Shown here piece by piece: positions 16,668 to 23,886 of a DNA stretch of 30,907 bases. Numbering within the stretch: position 1 is the stretch's first letter; each line of letters starts with the position of its first letter. Both the position numbers and the translations under genes were made by a program. The DNA comes from Lachnospiraceae bacterium (lineage in GTDB: Bacteria > Bacillota > Clostridia > Lachnospirales > Lachnospiraceae), in contig JAAUZN010000023.1 in the NCBI GenBank assembly GCA_014804565.1, forward strand, positions 56,727-87,633, given 5' to 3'. The notes below the pieces were generated by a model. That model saw only the letters and a list, made by a program, of their open reading frames with translations, did not search any database and was not told the origin of the DNA.

Positions 16668-18448
16668 TAGACCGTGTCCCCCAGAGTAAAGGTGTCGGCG
16701 GTGGTAAGTTCCGCCTGATAGGTGTGGCGGAAATACATAAGGACAGGATGCTCTTCGTTGTAGGGCGCCTCCTGCAGGATAAAAAATACATACTCGTTGT
16801 CCACAAGATCCCGGCCGAAATCGCCAATCCCGTGGGCGGCGAGTTTTTTTTCGGTGTTGGGATTGCATACCACGCCCCAGTTTGTGTAGATGAAATTGAG
16901 GTAAGTATCCTGATCGAGGGCAAAGGGCGTCTCGCAGAAATGTTCCAGAGTCCCCGAACCGTAGGTCCATATATAGAAGTTATCCGGATGGGAGCGGCAG
17001 TAGTCCTTCAGCCCCCGCCAGGTCTCTTCGTGAACCCGGTAGTTTTCCTCCACATTTATGTGTGTGACGTGGAGGGAGAGAAGACTGAGCGCCAAAACGA
17101 CGGGAATTGCAATATAATATTTTCTGGTCTTCTCCAGTTCCAGCAGATTAAAAGCCAGAAGAATGGCGGACAAAATCAGGAAATCAGTTGTGATGAGGGG
17201 CTGGGCAATGCGCTTGGGGAAACGGCCCTCATACAGAACATAGCCCCAGCTGACACTGCGCCCGAACAGATACATCAGGTAGACAAAAAGTGCGTGTGCG
17301 TTGCGGTGAAGGAAGATCAGCGCCGGCGTCAGAAGCAGCAGAATACCCGTAAGCAGATTGGCGGGCTGCATGCCGTCCTGAAAGAAAAAGACGCTCACAG
17401 AGGACACGGCCATATTTTTCAGGCGGTCCTTCAGACTGGTACGGGCCTGATAGCAGCTCCTGGCAATGTCGTGCATTTTTTTCCAGTCAGACACGGACAT
17501 ATCGTAGCCGATGTAAGGCGCACCGTTTCGGCGGTACATATAAGCTTCCTCGTCCAGACCGATGGCTTTCAGTTCTTCCTGACATTCTTCGTATTCGGGC
17601 CAGCCGTAGAAATCTCCCACCCGTTCTCTGTAGTGATTGATCTTTCGGAAATCAGACCACTCAGGCGAAGCGTAGGCGGCAGCATTTATGCCCCAGAGGA
17701 TCCCCATCCCCAGAAGAAGGAGAAGGGCAAACCCAAGGAGCTTGACAGCCACATCCTCATATTCGCTTTTTCGGGATAAGATCCATTTTGACAGCCAGAG
17801 CATACCGGCCATGGGCAACATGAGATAAAAGATATTCTGGCGCATGCAAAAGGAGATCCATGCAAACAGGAGGGTGGGTATATTGTCCAGGAAAAATCCG
17901 GTCTTCGACTGGTTGATCCGCGCGGTGGTAAAGCAGAACAGGGCCGTGGCGGCGGCGAGGCCGGCCGTGGTGGTATACTGTGCCTCGGACAGGACGTTCA
18001 GATCCGCGATGAAAAACAGGAAGAGAAAACCGATCAGTGCAGATTTATAAAAGGGTTCCTGCGGATTGTGTTTGACACGGATCCGCATGCTGCGCTGATA
18101 CACGGCAAAGAGCCCTGCAATCTGGACACCGTGCTGAAAAAGGCCGTACCAGGGTATGGGGCTGTACAGGGTATAAAGCTTCGAGAGCAGCCATGCGAGA
18201 GGGTAGAGAAAAAACATGACATGAGCGTCAGGTGTTCCTGTATAGGCACCGGAAAGAATGCTGTACATTCCCCAGTCGTCGTTGATGCCATCCACCGGCT
18301 TGATCCACAAAAGCTCGATGGCATAGAAGCCGATGAGGAGCAGAAAAAAGAGGAGCGCCCACTGTAGAGGGGAAGAGGGCTCCCGGTGGCGGTTTCTGTT
18401 GTTTCTATATCCGAATGTGGGCTGTACCCCCGAAGTGATCAATGACAT
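16604..18448 (-). CDS. Polytopic membrane protein of unknown family, GT-C-like
   Basis: About 614 residues from the ATG at 18448. The frame opens at 18484, but AAAGGA at good spacing exists only for the later ATG. A basic N-terminus is followed by a helix (WALLFFLLLIGFYAIELLW) and then an outward loop with DGINDDWGMYSILSGAYTG. This paired acidic motif after the first helix resembles GT-C glycosyltransferases. About ten more helices follow. A soluble C-terminal part, roughly residues 480-614, includes HPDNFYIWTYGSGTLEHF. I do not recognise a named family. The gene stands alone on the minus strand with an AT-rich promoter region upstream. Its tail overlaps the DUF6020-like gene by 64 nt. Confidence 0.75.
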   Translation of the reverse strand: MSLITSGVQPTFGYRNNRNRHREPSSPLQWALLFFLLLIGFYAIELLWIKPVDGINDDWGMYSILSGAYTGTPDAHVMFFLYPLAWLLSKLYTLYSPIPWYGLFQHGVQIAGLFAVYQRSMRIRVKHNPQEPFYKSALIGFLFLFFIADLNVLSEAQYTTTAGLAAATALFCFTTARINQSKTGFFLDNIPTLLFAWISFCMRQNIFYLMLPMAGMLWLSKWILSRKSEYEDVAVKLLGFALLLLLGMGILWGINAAAYASPEWSDFRKINHYRERVGDFYGWPEYEECQEELKAIGLDEEAYMYRRNGAPYIGYDMSVSDWKKMHDIARSCYQARTSLKDRLKNMAVSSVSVFFFQDGMQPANLLTGILLLLTPALIFLHRNAHALFVYLMYLFGRSVSWGYVLYEGRFPKRIAQPLITTDFLILSAILLAFNLLELEKTRKYYIAIPVVLALSLLSLHVTHINVEENYRVHEETWRGLKDYCRSHPDNFYIWTYGSGTLEHFCETPFALDQDTYLNFIYTNWGVVCNPNTEKKLAAHGIGDFGRDLVDNEYVFFILQEAPYNEEHPVLMYFRHTYQAELTTADTFTLGDTVYYVYRLQNISPTKTGTDSING

Positions 18449-18498
18449 CGGATCGTCCTTTCGTAAAAGTGAATTACTGCTCATATTTTTTTAACTTT

Positions 18499-18526
18499 AT
18501 TATTATAATATAACATATAATGTTAA
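18499..18526 (-). promoter_or_regulatory. Promoter region for the leftward GT-C-like gene
   Basis: In a very AT-rich stretch, TTAACA (18526-18521) and AATAAT (18504-18499) lie 16 nt apart on the minus strand. A perfect TATAAT (18507-18502) overlaps but lacks a matched -35. The perfect inverted repeat TAACAT-ATA-ATGTTA (18511-18525) lies across this promoter and could be an operator. Base composition makes chance matches likely. Confidence 0.35.
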
Positions 18527-18582
18527 GATTTCCGAAAGTTTTCTTTAATTCCTTGTCAGGGATGTGTTAAATTGGGAAAAAA

Positions 18583-18593
18583 TGTGGTAGAAT
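18583..18593 (+). promoter_or_regulatory. Extended -10 promoter for the SGNH hydrolase gene
   Basis: TGTGGTAGAAT has the TGG extension before TAGAAT (18588-18593) and is preceded by GGGAAAAAA. It closely matches the element at 13911-13921. The start site would be near 18600, giving a leader of about 70 nt. Confidence 0.42.
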
Positions 18594-18669
18594 CGTTGCA
18601 GGATCCAGAAATGTTTTAGTGTATTAAGCGCGGATTTGCGAGATTAAAAGCAGAAAGGTCGGGAATAGA

Positions 18670-19767
18670 ATGGCAGGTACACGGAAAGGCAGACAGAATA
18701 TCAATACGTTGCTCGTGGTCTTGATAGGCTTCTGTATTTTGGCGATCATAGAGATCGTATACGGACAGGCACAGATGAAGGTGGAGCGGGAGCGGCTTGT
18801 GCTGGAGGAACAGAATCGGCAGACGGTGGAGGAACTGAAAGAGGAGTGGAAAAAGCTTCAGGATGGCACCAGTGTGGTGACAGCTCAGGAAGAAGCAGCG
18901 CCCGCAGGCAGCAGTCAGGACCAGTCTGAGCAGCCGGCTAAGGTGGTGGAGCAGAAAAAGACACAGGATGTTCAGCAGGAAACGAAGGCGCCGGAGGAAG
19001 ACAACCGGAATTACGATATGCAGATCGTTGTGCTGGGAGACAGCATCATGGACGGCGACCGAACGGAGAGTGGTGCGGCGGACATTATCAGCCAGCAGCT
19101 GAACGCGAAGGTCTACAATATGTCCATGGGCGGCACTACGGCGGCGCTCATGCCCAATGAGCAGTATAATTTCGCCACATGGGATTCCCGTTGTCTGTTG
19201 GGAGTGGTGAATGCCATCGTGGGGAATATCAACACGGACATCTTTGAGGGGTATGCCGCAGGGGAGGTACTTAAAACCTGCGACTTTGACAAGACGGACT
19301 ATTTCATCATAGAGTATGGCGTCAATGACTTCCTTACAGGACAGATTCCCAACAGCAGATATCTGGAGGGAGGAGATACCCTGGCGGTAGACAGCACACA
19401 TACTTATACAGGCGCTTTGGAAGATGCAATCAACAGGCTGAGAACCCGTTTTCCGGATGCGGGCATCATGCTGATCGCACCCCATTACTGTCAGGTTTTC
19501 AGCGGTAATACGTTTATCGGCGATGGATATTCTCTGGACTATGGATACGGATCCCTTGTCACTTTTGCCAGGGGCGCCGGCTATGTGGCGGATCAATTTA
19601 AAGAAGAGGGGGTTATCTTCTTCAACGCCTTTGAGGACAGCGGCATTGACGCAGGGACGGCGGATGATTATCTGGAGGACGGTATTCACATGACGCCTCT
19701 GGGAGCCAGGGTGTATGCGGAGAAGCTGTCCAGTATCATCCGCAGTGATTTCTATCCCGAAGAGTGA
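18670..19767 (+). CDS. Membrane-anchored SGNH/GDSL hydrolase
   Basis: A 365-residue protein in three parts. A single N-terminal helix (about residues 12-30) anchors it. A charged, coiled-coil-prone and then Gln/Glu-rich linker follows (about 33-115). The rest is an SGNH domain with all four blocks: VVLGDSIMDGD (Ser125), MSMGGTT (Gly154 or Gly155), EYGVNDFL (Asn219), and DGIHMTPLG (Asp337, His340). The domain should act outside the membrane, held away by the linker, probably as a glycan esterase or acyltransferase. It is monocistronic: its own extended -10 promoter lies upstream and an intrinsic terminator follows 25 nt after the stop. The long minus-strand frame over the same bases is a shadow. 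Confidence 0.87.
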   Translation: MAGTRKGRQNINTLLVVLIGFCILAIIEIVYGQAQMKVERERLVLEEQNRQTVEELKEEWKKLQDGTSVVTAQEEAAPAGSSQDQSEQPAKVVEQKKTQDVQQETKAPEEDNRNYDMQIVVLGDSIMDGDRTESGAADIISQQLNAKVYNMSMGGTTAALMPNEQYNFATWDSRCLLGVVNAIVGNINTDIFEGYAAGEVLKTCDFDKTDYFIIEYGVNDFLTGQIPNSRYLEGGDTLAVDSTHTYTGALEDAINRLRTRFPDAGIMLIAPHYCQVFSGNTFIGDGYSLDYGYGSLVTFARGAGYVADQFKEEGVIFFNAFEDSGIDAGTADDYLEDGIHMTPLGARVYAEKLSSIIRSDFYPEE

Positions 19768-19797
19768 TTGCATAGAGCAGACAGAATATGGTAAAAT
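19768..19797 (+). promoter_or_regulatory. Promoter for the FkbH-ACP operon, nested against the terminator
   Basis: TTGCAT (19768-19773), an 18-nt spacer and TAAAAT (19792-19797) with the TGG extension form a plausible promoter. The start would fall near 19804, inside the left arm of the terminator hairpin. A transcript from here would lack most of that arm and could escape termination. Confidence 0.42.
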
Positions 19798-19830
19798 AAA
19801 AGACAGGTGTAAAAACCTGTCTTTTATTTT
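19793..19830 (+). terminator. Intrinsic terminator after the SGNH hydrolase gene
   Basis: A perfect 16-bp inverted repeat with arms at 19793-19808 and 19815-19830 and a 6-nt loop (GTAAAA). The core stem is AAGACAGGT with ACCTGTCTT, and the outer stem pairs an A-rich arm with a T-rich arm that acts as the U tract. Because the stem is symmetric it could also work from the other strand. It ends only 16 nt before the preferred start of the FkbH gene. Confidence 0.88.
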
Positions 19831-19846
19831 ATAGATGGAGAGCGAG

Positions 19847-21643
19847 ATGCGGGAGCTGGAATATCCCTTTGACGGGGAGCTTATCTTAAAGAAATCCAAA
19901 AAACTGAAACGGATGCTCTTAGAGGAGCGCCCGGATCTGATCGAAAAACGGATCGCAGTCCTGGGAGGCAGCACGACCCATGATATCATTCGTGTGCTGG
20001 AGCTGTTTTTGTTACAGCAGGGGATACGGCCCGTTTTCTATGAATCGGAGTACTCACAGTACTGGCAGGATGTTATGTTTGACAATCCGGAGCTTACAGC
20101 GTTTGCCCCGGATCTGATCTTTATTCATACCACAAACCGTAATATTGCCGTCTATCCGACACCGCGGGACAGTGTAGAGCGGGTGGAGGAACTCCTTGCA
20201 GAGCAGTATGGGCATTTTCAGGTGATGTGGAATAAGATTGCGGACACCTATCACTGCCCCGTGATCCAGAATAATTTCGAGTACCCCTTTTACAGGCTCC
20301 TGGGGAATCAGGAGGCGGTTTACCCGCAGGGACGGATTCGTTTTCTGAACCGGCTCAACGAGATGTTTTATCAGTATGCGGGAAGCCATGAGAACTTCTA
20401 TATTCACGATATCCAGTACCTGTCGGCGGCGTATGGGCTGGACCGTTGGGCGGATCCCTTGTACTGGCATATGTACAAGTACGCCATGTGCATGCAGGCG
20501 ATCCCTGACTTCGCACATAATCTGGCGAACATCATAAAGGCAGTGTTTGGCAGGAATAAGAAGGCTCTTGTTCTGGATCTGGACAACACGCTCTGGGGCG
20601 GCATCGTGGGAGATGACGGACCGGAGAATCTGGAGATCGGGCAGGAGACGTCCATGGGGCAGGTTTATTCGGAATTTCAAAGCTACGTCAAGGCGCAGAA
20701 GGATATCGGCGTGATGCTTACCGTCAATTCCAAGAATGAGCATGATAATGCGATGGCAGGCTTAAATCACCCGGACGGTATCCTGAAGCCGGAGGATTTT
20801 CTCATCATTAAGGCTAACTGGGAACCCAAGAGTAAAAATATCGTGGAGATTGCAGAAGAACTGAACATTTTGCCGGACAGTCTGGTGTTTGTGGACGATA
20901 ACCCGGCGGAGCGGGAGATCGTGAGTGCCCAGGCAGGAGTGGCGGCTCCGGCGATCGGTACGCCGGAGCAGTATATTCGTGTGTTGGATCACGCCGGCTT
21001 TTTCGAGGTGACAAGCTTATCGGAGGATGACCGGAAGCGGAATGAGATGTACAAGGCGAATCTGGTCAGAAAGCAGCAGGAAGCGCTTTTTGGAGATTAT
21101 CGGGAATACCTGCTTTCCCTGGAGATGCAGGGGACGATCGGACCCTTTGAGGGGGTCTATATGGCAAGAATCGCACAGCTCACCAACAAGAGCAATCAGT
21201 TTAACCTGACCACCAGAAGATATACCCAGGGAGAGATCGAGGCTTTTGCGGCGGATGAGAGATATATTACCCGCTACGGCAAGCTGGTGGACAAGTTTGG
21301 TGACAATGGTGTCGTTTCCGTGGTGATCGGCAGAAAGGAGATGGCGGAGGATAAGGGATGTGGAGTTCTGCATCTGGATCTGTGGCTTATGAGCTGCCGC
21401 GTCCTGAAACGGGATATGGAATACGCCATGATGGACAGTGTGGTAGAGGCGTGCAGGGACTGCGGAATCGGAACGATCATGGGATATTATTATCCCACAG
21501 CCAAAAACGCTATGGTGAGGGAGTTTTATAAAACCATGGGATTTGATAAGGTGGAAGAAGATGACACGGGTGTCACAACGTGGCGTTTCGTGATTCCCGA
21601 TGCGTATGAACCGAAAAATACGGTGATTCGAGTGGAAGGATAA
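19847..21643 (+). CDS. FkbH-type HAD-IIIC protein (SGNH-like + HAD + GNAT), putative glyceryl-ACP synthase
   Basis: About 598 residues. I prefer ATG 19847 over 19835 because GGAG at 19837-19840 serves only the later ATG. Domains: an SGNH-like N-terminal region (AVLGGSTTHD, Ser42); a HAD phosphatase core with LVLDLDNTLWGG (Asp244, Asp246) and FVDDNPAERE (Asp350, Asp351); and a C-terminal GNAT-like region from about residue 420 with QLTNKSNQFNLTTRRY. Characterised FkbH proteins take 1,3-bisphosphoglycerate, remove phosphate and load the glyceryl group on an ACP phosphopantetheine thiol. An ACP gene follows 23 nt later, strongly supporting that activity. No polyketide synthase genes are present, so the product is probably used on the glycan or a membrane lipid. 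Confidence 0.9.
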   Translation: MRELEYPFDGELILKKSKKLKRMLLEERPDLIEKRIAVLGGSTTHDIIRVLELFLLQQGIRPVFYESEYSQYWQDVMFDNPELTAFAPDLIFIHTTNRNIAVYPTPRDSVERVEELLAEQYGHFQVMWNKIADTYHCPVIQNNFEYPFYRLLGNQEAVYPQGRIRFLNRLNEMFYQYAGSHENFYIHDIQYLSAAYGLDRWADPLYWHMYKYAMCMQAIPDFAHNLANIIKAVFGRNKKALVLDLDNTLWGGIVGDDGPENLEIGQETSMGQVYSEFQSYVKAQKDIGVMLTVNSKNEHDNAMAGLNHPDGILKPEDFLIIKANWEPKSKNIVEIAEELNILPDSLVFVDDNPAEREIVSAQAGVAAPAIGTPEQYIRVLDHAGFFEVTSLSEDDRKRNEMYKANLVRKQQEALFGDYREYLLSLEMQGTIGPFEGVYMARIAQLTNKSNQFNLTTRRYTQGEIEAFAADERYITRYGKLVDKFGDNGVVSVVIGRKEMAEDKGCGVLHLDLWLMSCRVLKRDMEYAMMDSVVEACRDCGIGTIMGYYYPTAKNAMVREFYKTMGFDKVEEDDTGVTTWRFVIPDAYEPKNTVIRVEG

Positions 21644-21666
21644 ATACAGAGAGGAAGGACAGGCAT

Positions 21667-21909
21667 ATGAGCAGAGAAGAAGTTTTTGAAAAATTAAATG
21701 AAGTGTTCCGGGATGTGTTCGATGACGAGGAGATCACTGTGACGGATGTAACGACAGCGGACGATATCGAGGAGTGGGATTCTCTGGAGCACATCAATCT
21801 TCTGGCAGCAGTGGAACAGGAATTTGGCATGAAATTCAATATGGGCCAGGTGGTGTCCATGAAGAATGTGGGGGAGATGGCTGATATCATTCTCAGCCAG
21901 ATCGGATGA
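21667..21909 (+). CDS. Dedicated acyl carrier protein
   Basis: An 80-residue, highly acidic protein with the ACP signature EWDSLEHINLL; Ser39 should carry the 4'-phosphopantetheine arm. The C-terminal part, EFGMKFNMGQVVSMKNVGEM, fits helices III and IV of small stand-alone carrier proteins. GAGGAAGGA lies before the ATG. It follows the FkbH gene directly and overlaps the next membrane-protein gene by 4 nt, so it is very likely the acceptor of the group loaded by FkbH. No fatty acid synthesis genes surround it, which argues against the housekeeping AcpP. A phosphopantetheinyl transferase is not in the window and would come from elsewhere in the genome. Confidence 0.93.
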   Translation: MSREEVFEKLNEVFRDVFDDEEITVTDVTTADDIEEWDSLEHINLLAAVEQEFGMKFNMGQVVSMKNVGEMADIILSQIG

Positions 21910-23399
21910 TGAACAAGAGAAAAGAAGCCGCTCTGGTATGGAGCTTTTTTGCGGTGCTGGTGTTTGGCGTCGTGATCGGGACGGGAACGCTGACCTCCGG
22001 GTTTCATCTGGTGGATGATTGGGAGTTTGCCCAGTATATAGACTGGATGACGCTGGAGAATAAGAGTTTGTGGGAGTGTCTCAGGGAGACGGTCACGTTT
22101 GACCTGACCCTGCGTTTTCGACCGTTGTATTATATCAATCGAATATTGATGGCCGCTGTATTCGGCATAAACCTGACAGCTATGTCAGTTGTAAAGGCGG
22201 CGGAGATCGTGACAGCGCTTGCAGCGCTTTATTACTGTGCCAGACAGATGAAATGCAATATGGTCTGCGCCGGACTCTTTTCCCTGACGGTGATGGTGGG
22301 CTATCAGTCCGCGGTGTGGTGGAAACTGGGACCCCAGGAGTCCTATGATATTATGATGTTTGCGGTGGGATTTTATCTGCTGCTAAAATGGCTGGAGACA
22401 GACAGAAGGTGGTACGCCTTTGCCAGCGTGGGGGCCTTTTTCCTAATGTCCATTTACAAGGAACCTTTTATCCTGCTGCTGCCCTTTGTGGGCCTGTATG
22501 TGCTGTATGCACAGATGCAGGGAGAACGGGTGACGGTGTCGGGACTCTGGGAGGCGATCAAATGCAGATTTCCCTATTTGCTTGCGATCGGTGTGATCTT
22601 TACGGTGGAGATGTTACTGATCGTCTTTGTGGTCGGCACCAACAACTATTCCTATGTGGGATTGGATGAGAGCGTGACATTCTCTCAGTATGTGCAGGTG
22701 TGGGGCGACGCTGCGCGGGCAAATCTGAAATGGTATGTGAGATTCGGGATCCTGATGGGGTTGATCCTTCTGACTTATTGGGAGCATACGAAAAAACTTC
22801 TGTGGGAGGTGCTGCTTGCGGCGGCGATCATACTGCCCCAGTGTATCACTTACAGTAAGACCGCTCTGGAAGAGCGTTACATTCTGCCAAGCGTGTTGGG
22901 CTTTGCCTTTTTCTTTGTGATCGTGGGCTGTAATTTCCGCCCCTTAAGCGGCAAACGGCGGATCGCCTATTTTCTGTGCCTGCTCTTGATGCTGGCGGCC
23001 CACGGAAGGGTTACGCTGCGGGAAGCGCGGTATTTTACCTATCGGGGTGAGAGCATCCGGACGATGCTGGAGTCCACCCTGGAGCTGGTGGGAGGAACCG
23101 ACAGGCGGGTGTTGTCCTGTTTTGCTCCCAATCTGGAGGGCAATAAGACGATGTACCACTGGTTCCGGCTCCATGGCTATGATGAGGTGTTTTACTGGGA
23201 GGAAGAGGAAAATAAGATCAACCGCTCCTACGGACCAAGGGAGGACGAGGAGTCGGCGTTTGAGGATATCGATGTTATCGTGATGTACAATCAGGAGGAT
23301 CGGCATTGGTGCTATGAGCCCAGCCTGGATCTGTCAGATTTTACGGAGAAAAAGTGCGGGACGATCACCATGTATATCAGGAATGATATCACACAGTAG
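21906..23399 (+). CDS. Polytopic membrane protein of unknown family, GT-C-like, coupled to the ACP gene
   Basis: A 497-residue protein with about ten hydrophobic helices, beginning MMNKRKEAALVWSFFAVLVF. The first outward loop holds HLVDDWEFAQYIDW and then RFRPLYYINRILMA; a paired Asp plus Trp after the first helix and an R-P-L-Y block are seen in several GT-C-like glycosyltransferases. A soluble C-terminal tail of about 110 residues follows the last helix. The gene begins in the last codons of the ACP gene (ATGA overlap), so translation is coupled. I cannot name its family. By context it may transfer a sugar, or less likely the acyl group made by FkbH/ACP. It ends 11 nt inside the convergent VOC gene. 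Confidence 0.75.
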   Translation: MMNKRKEAALVWSFFAVLVFGVVIGTGTLTSGFHLVDDWEFAQYIDWMTLENKSLWECLRETVTFDLTLRFRPLYYINRILMAAVFGINLTAMSVVKAAEIVTALAALYYCARQMKCNMVCAGLFSLTVMVGYQSAVWWKLGPQESYDIMMFAVGFYLLLKWLETDRRWYAFASVGAFFLMSIYKEPFILLLPFVGLYVLYAQMQGERVTVSGLWEAIKCRFPYLLAIGVIFTVEMLLIVFVVGTNNYSYVGLDESVTFSQYVQVWGDAARANLKWYVRFGILMGLILLTYWEHTKKLLWEVLLAAAIILPQCITYSKTALEERYILPSVLGFAFFFVIVGCNFRPLSGKRRIAYFLCLLLMLAAHGRVTLREARYFTYRGESIRTMLESTLELVGGTDRRVLSCFAPNLEGNKTMYHWFRLHGYDEVFYWEEEENKINRSYGPREDEESAFEDIDVIVMYNQEDRHWCYEPSLDLSDFTEKKCGTITMYIRNDITQ

Positions 23400-23790
23400 T
23401 CAAAAGCTCCACCATGCCGATCAGAGCGCTGGAAAAGAACGTCACCTTGCGGCCGCCAAGGGCAGGTGCAGGGGTGGGCGTGTCGATAGCCAGGAAGCCG
23501 TTTGCAGCCAGCTCGGCACAGGCGGTTTCGTAGTCGGCAGTCTCATAGCAGATGTGGTAGGGGCAGTTTTTATATTTCTTTAAAAGACCTGCCACCACGG
23601 AATCCTCGGAGACCGGGGAGACCAACTCGATGCGATAGCCGTCTTTTACAAGGAAACAGATATCCACCTTGCGAATGTCGTCGTAGACGGTATCCTGCTC
23701 CGTGCGGTAGCCGAGCGCCTCAAAGGTCTGCCTGGCCTTTTCTATTTTTTTGACTAAATAGCCGATATGGTGTATTTTTAAGGTTGACAT
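23389..23790 (-). CDS. VOC-fold metalloenzyme, methylmalonyl-CoA epimerase-like
   Basis: A 133-residue protein from ATG 23790; AAGGAG sits just before it, and a GTG six bases upstream overlaps that site and is not the start. Two beta-alpha-beta-beta-beta units are readable. All four positions of the usual 2-His/2-Glu metal site are filled: His8 in KIHHIGYLV, Glu55 in YRIELVSP, His79 in CPYHICYE and Glu128 in IGMVELL. The pattern is closest to methylmalonyl-CoA epimerases, which act on thioesters, rather than glyoxalase I or dioxygenases. It converges on the FkbH/ACP operon with an 11-nt overlap. A thioester substrate, such as an acyl-ACP from that operon, is an attractive but unproven idea. 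Confidence 0.85.
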   Translation of the reverse strand: MSTLKIHHIGYLVKKIEKARQTFEALGYRTEQDTVYDDIRKVDICFLVKDGYRIELVSPVSEDSVVAGLLKKYKNCPYHICYETADYETACAELAANGFLAIDTPTPAPALGGRKVTFFSSALIGMVELLTTV

Positions 23791-23832
23791 GGGCACTCCT
23801 TGTCTGGAAAAGATTTCTGCTTATTTTCTAAC

Positions 23833-23841
23833 AGTTTACCA
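23833..23841 (-). promoter_or_regulatory. Extended -10 promoter for the VOC gene
   Basis: On the minus strand TGG is directly followed by TAAACT (23838-23833), with CGGGAAAAA just upstream. It resembles the elements at 13911-13921 and 18583-18593. The start site would be near 23826. Confidence 0.33.
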
Positions 23842-23886
23842 TTTTTCCCGAAAAGAGGGAAGAGGATAGAGGAGAAATAAGGGCAA

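Larger units (their letters stand above)
18449..18669. other. Divergent intergenic region (largest gap without a gene)
   Basis: About 221 nt between the leftward GT-C-like gene and the rightward SGNH gene. It holds an AT-rich island (about 18485-18545) with the leftward promoter and the TAACAT inverted repeat, and the extended -10 promoter at 18583-18593. I see no small gene or structured RNA in it. Confidence 0.6.

Noticed and set aside
16424-17779. 451-codon open frame on the plus strand
   Set aside because: It is antisense to the GT-C-like gene and only partly overlaps the DUF6020-like gene in another frame; its composition is that of a shadow of a membrane-protein gene.
18616-19989. 457-codon open frame on the minus strand
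   Set aside because: It is antisense to the SGNH hydrolase with all four catalytic blocks, crosses the terminator, and shows no recognisable protein features.
21667-21909. ACP as the housekeeping fatty acid carrier
   Set aside because: No fatty acid synthesis genes adjoin it, its motif context differs from AcpP (DSLEHINLL), and it directly follows FkbH.
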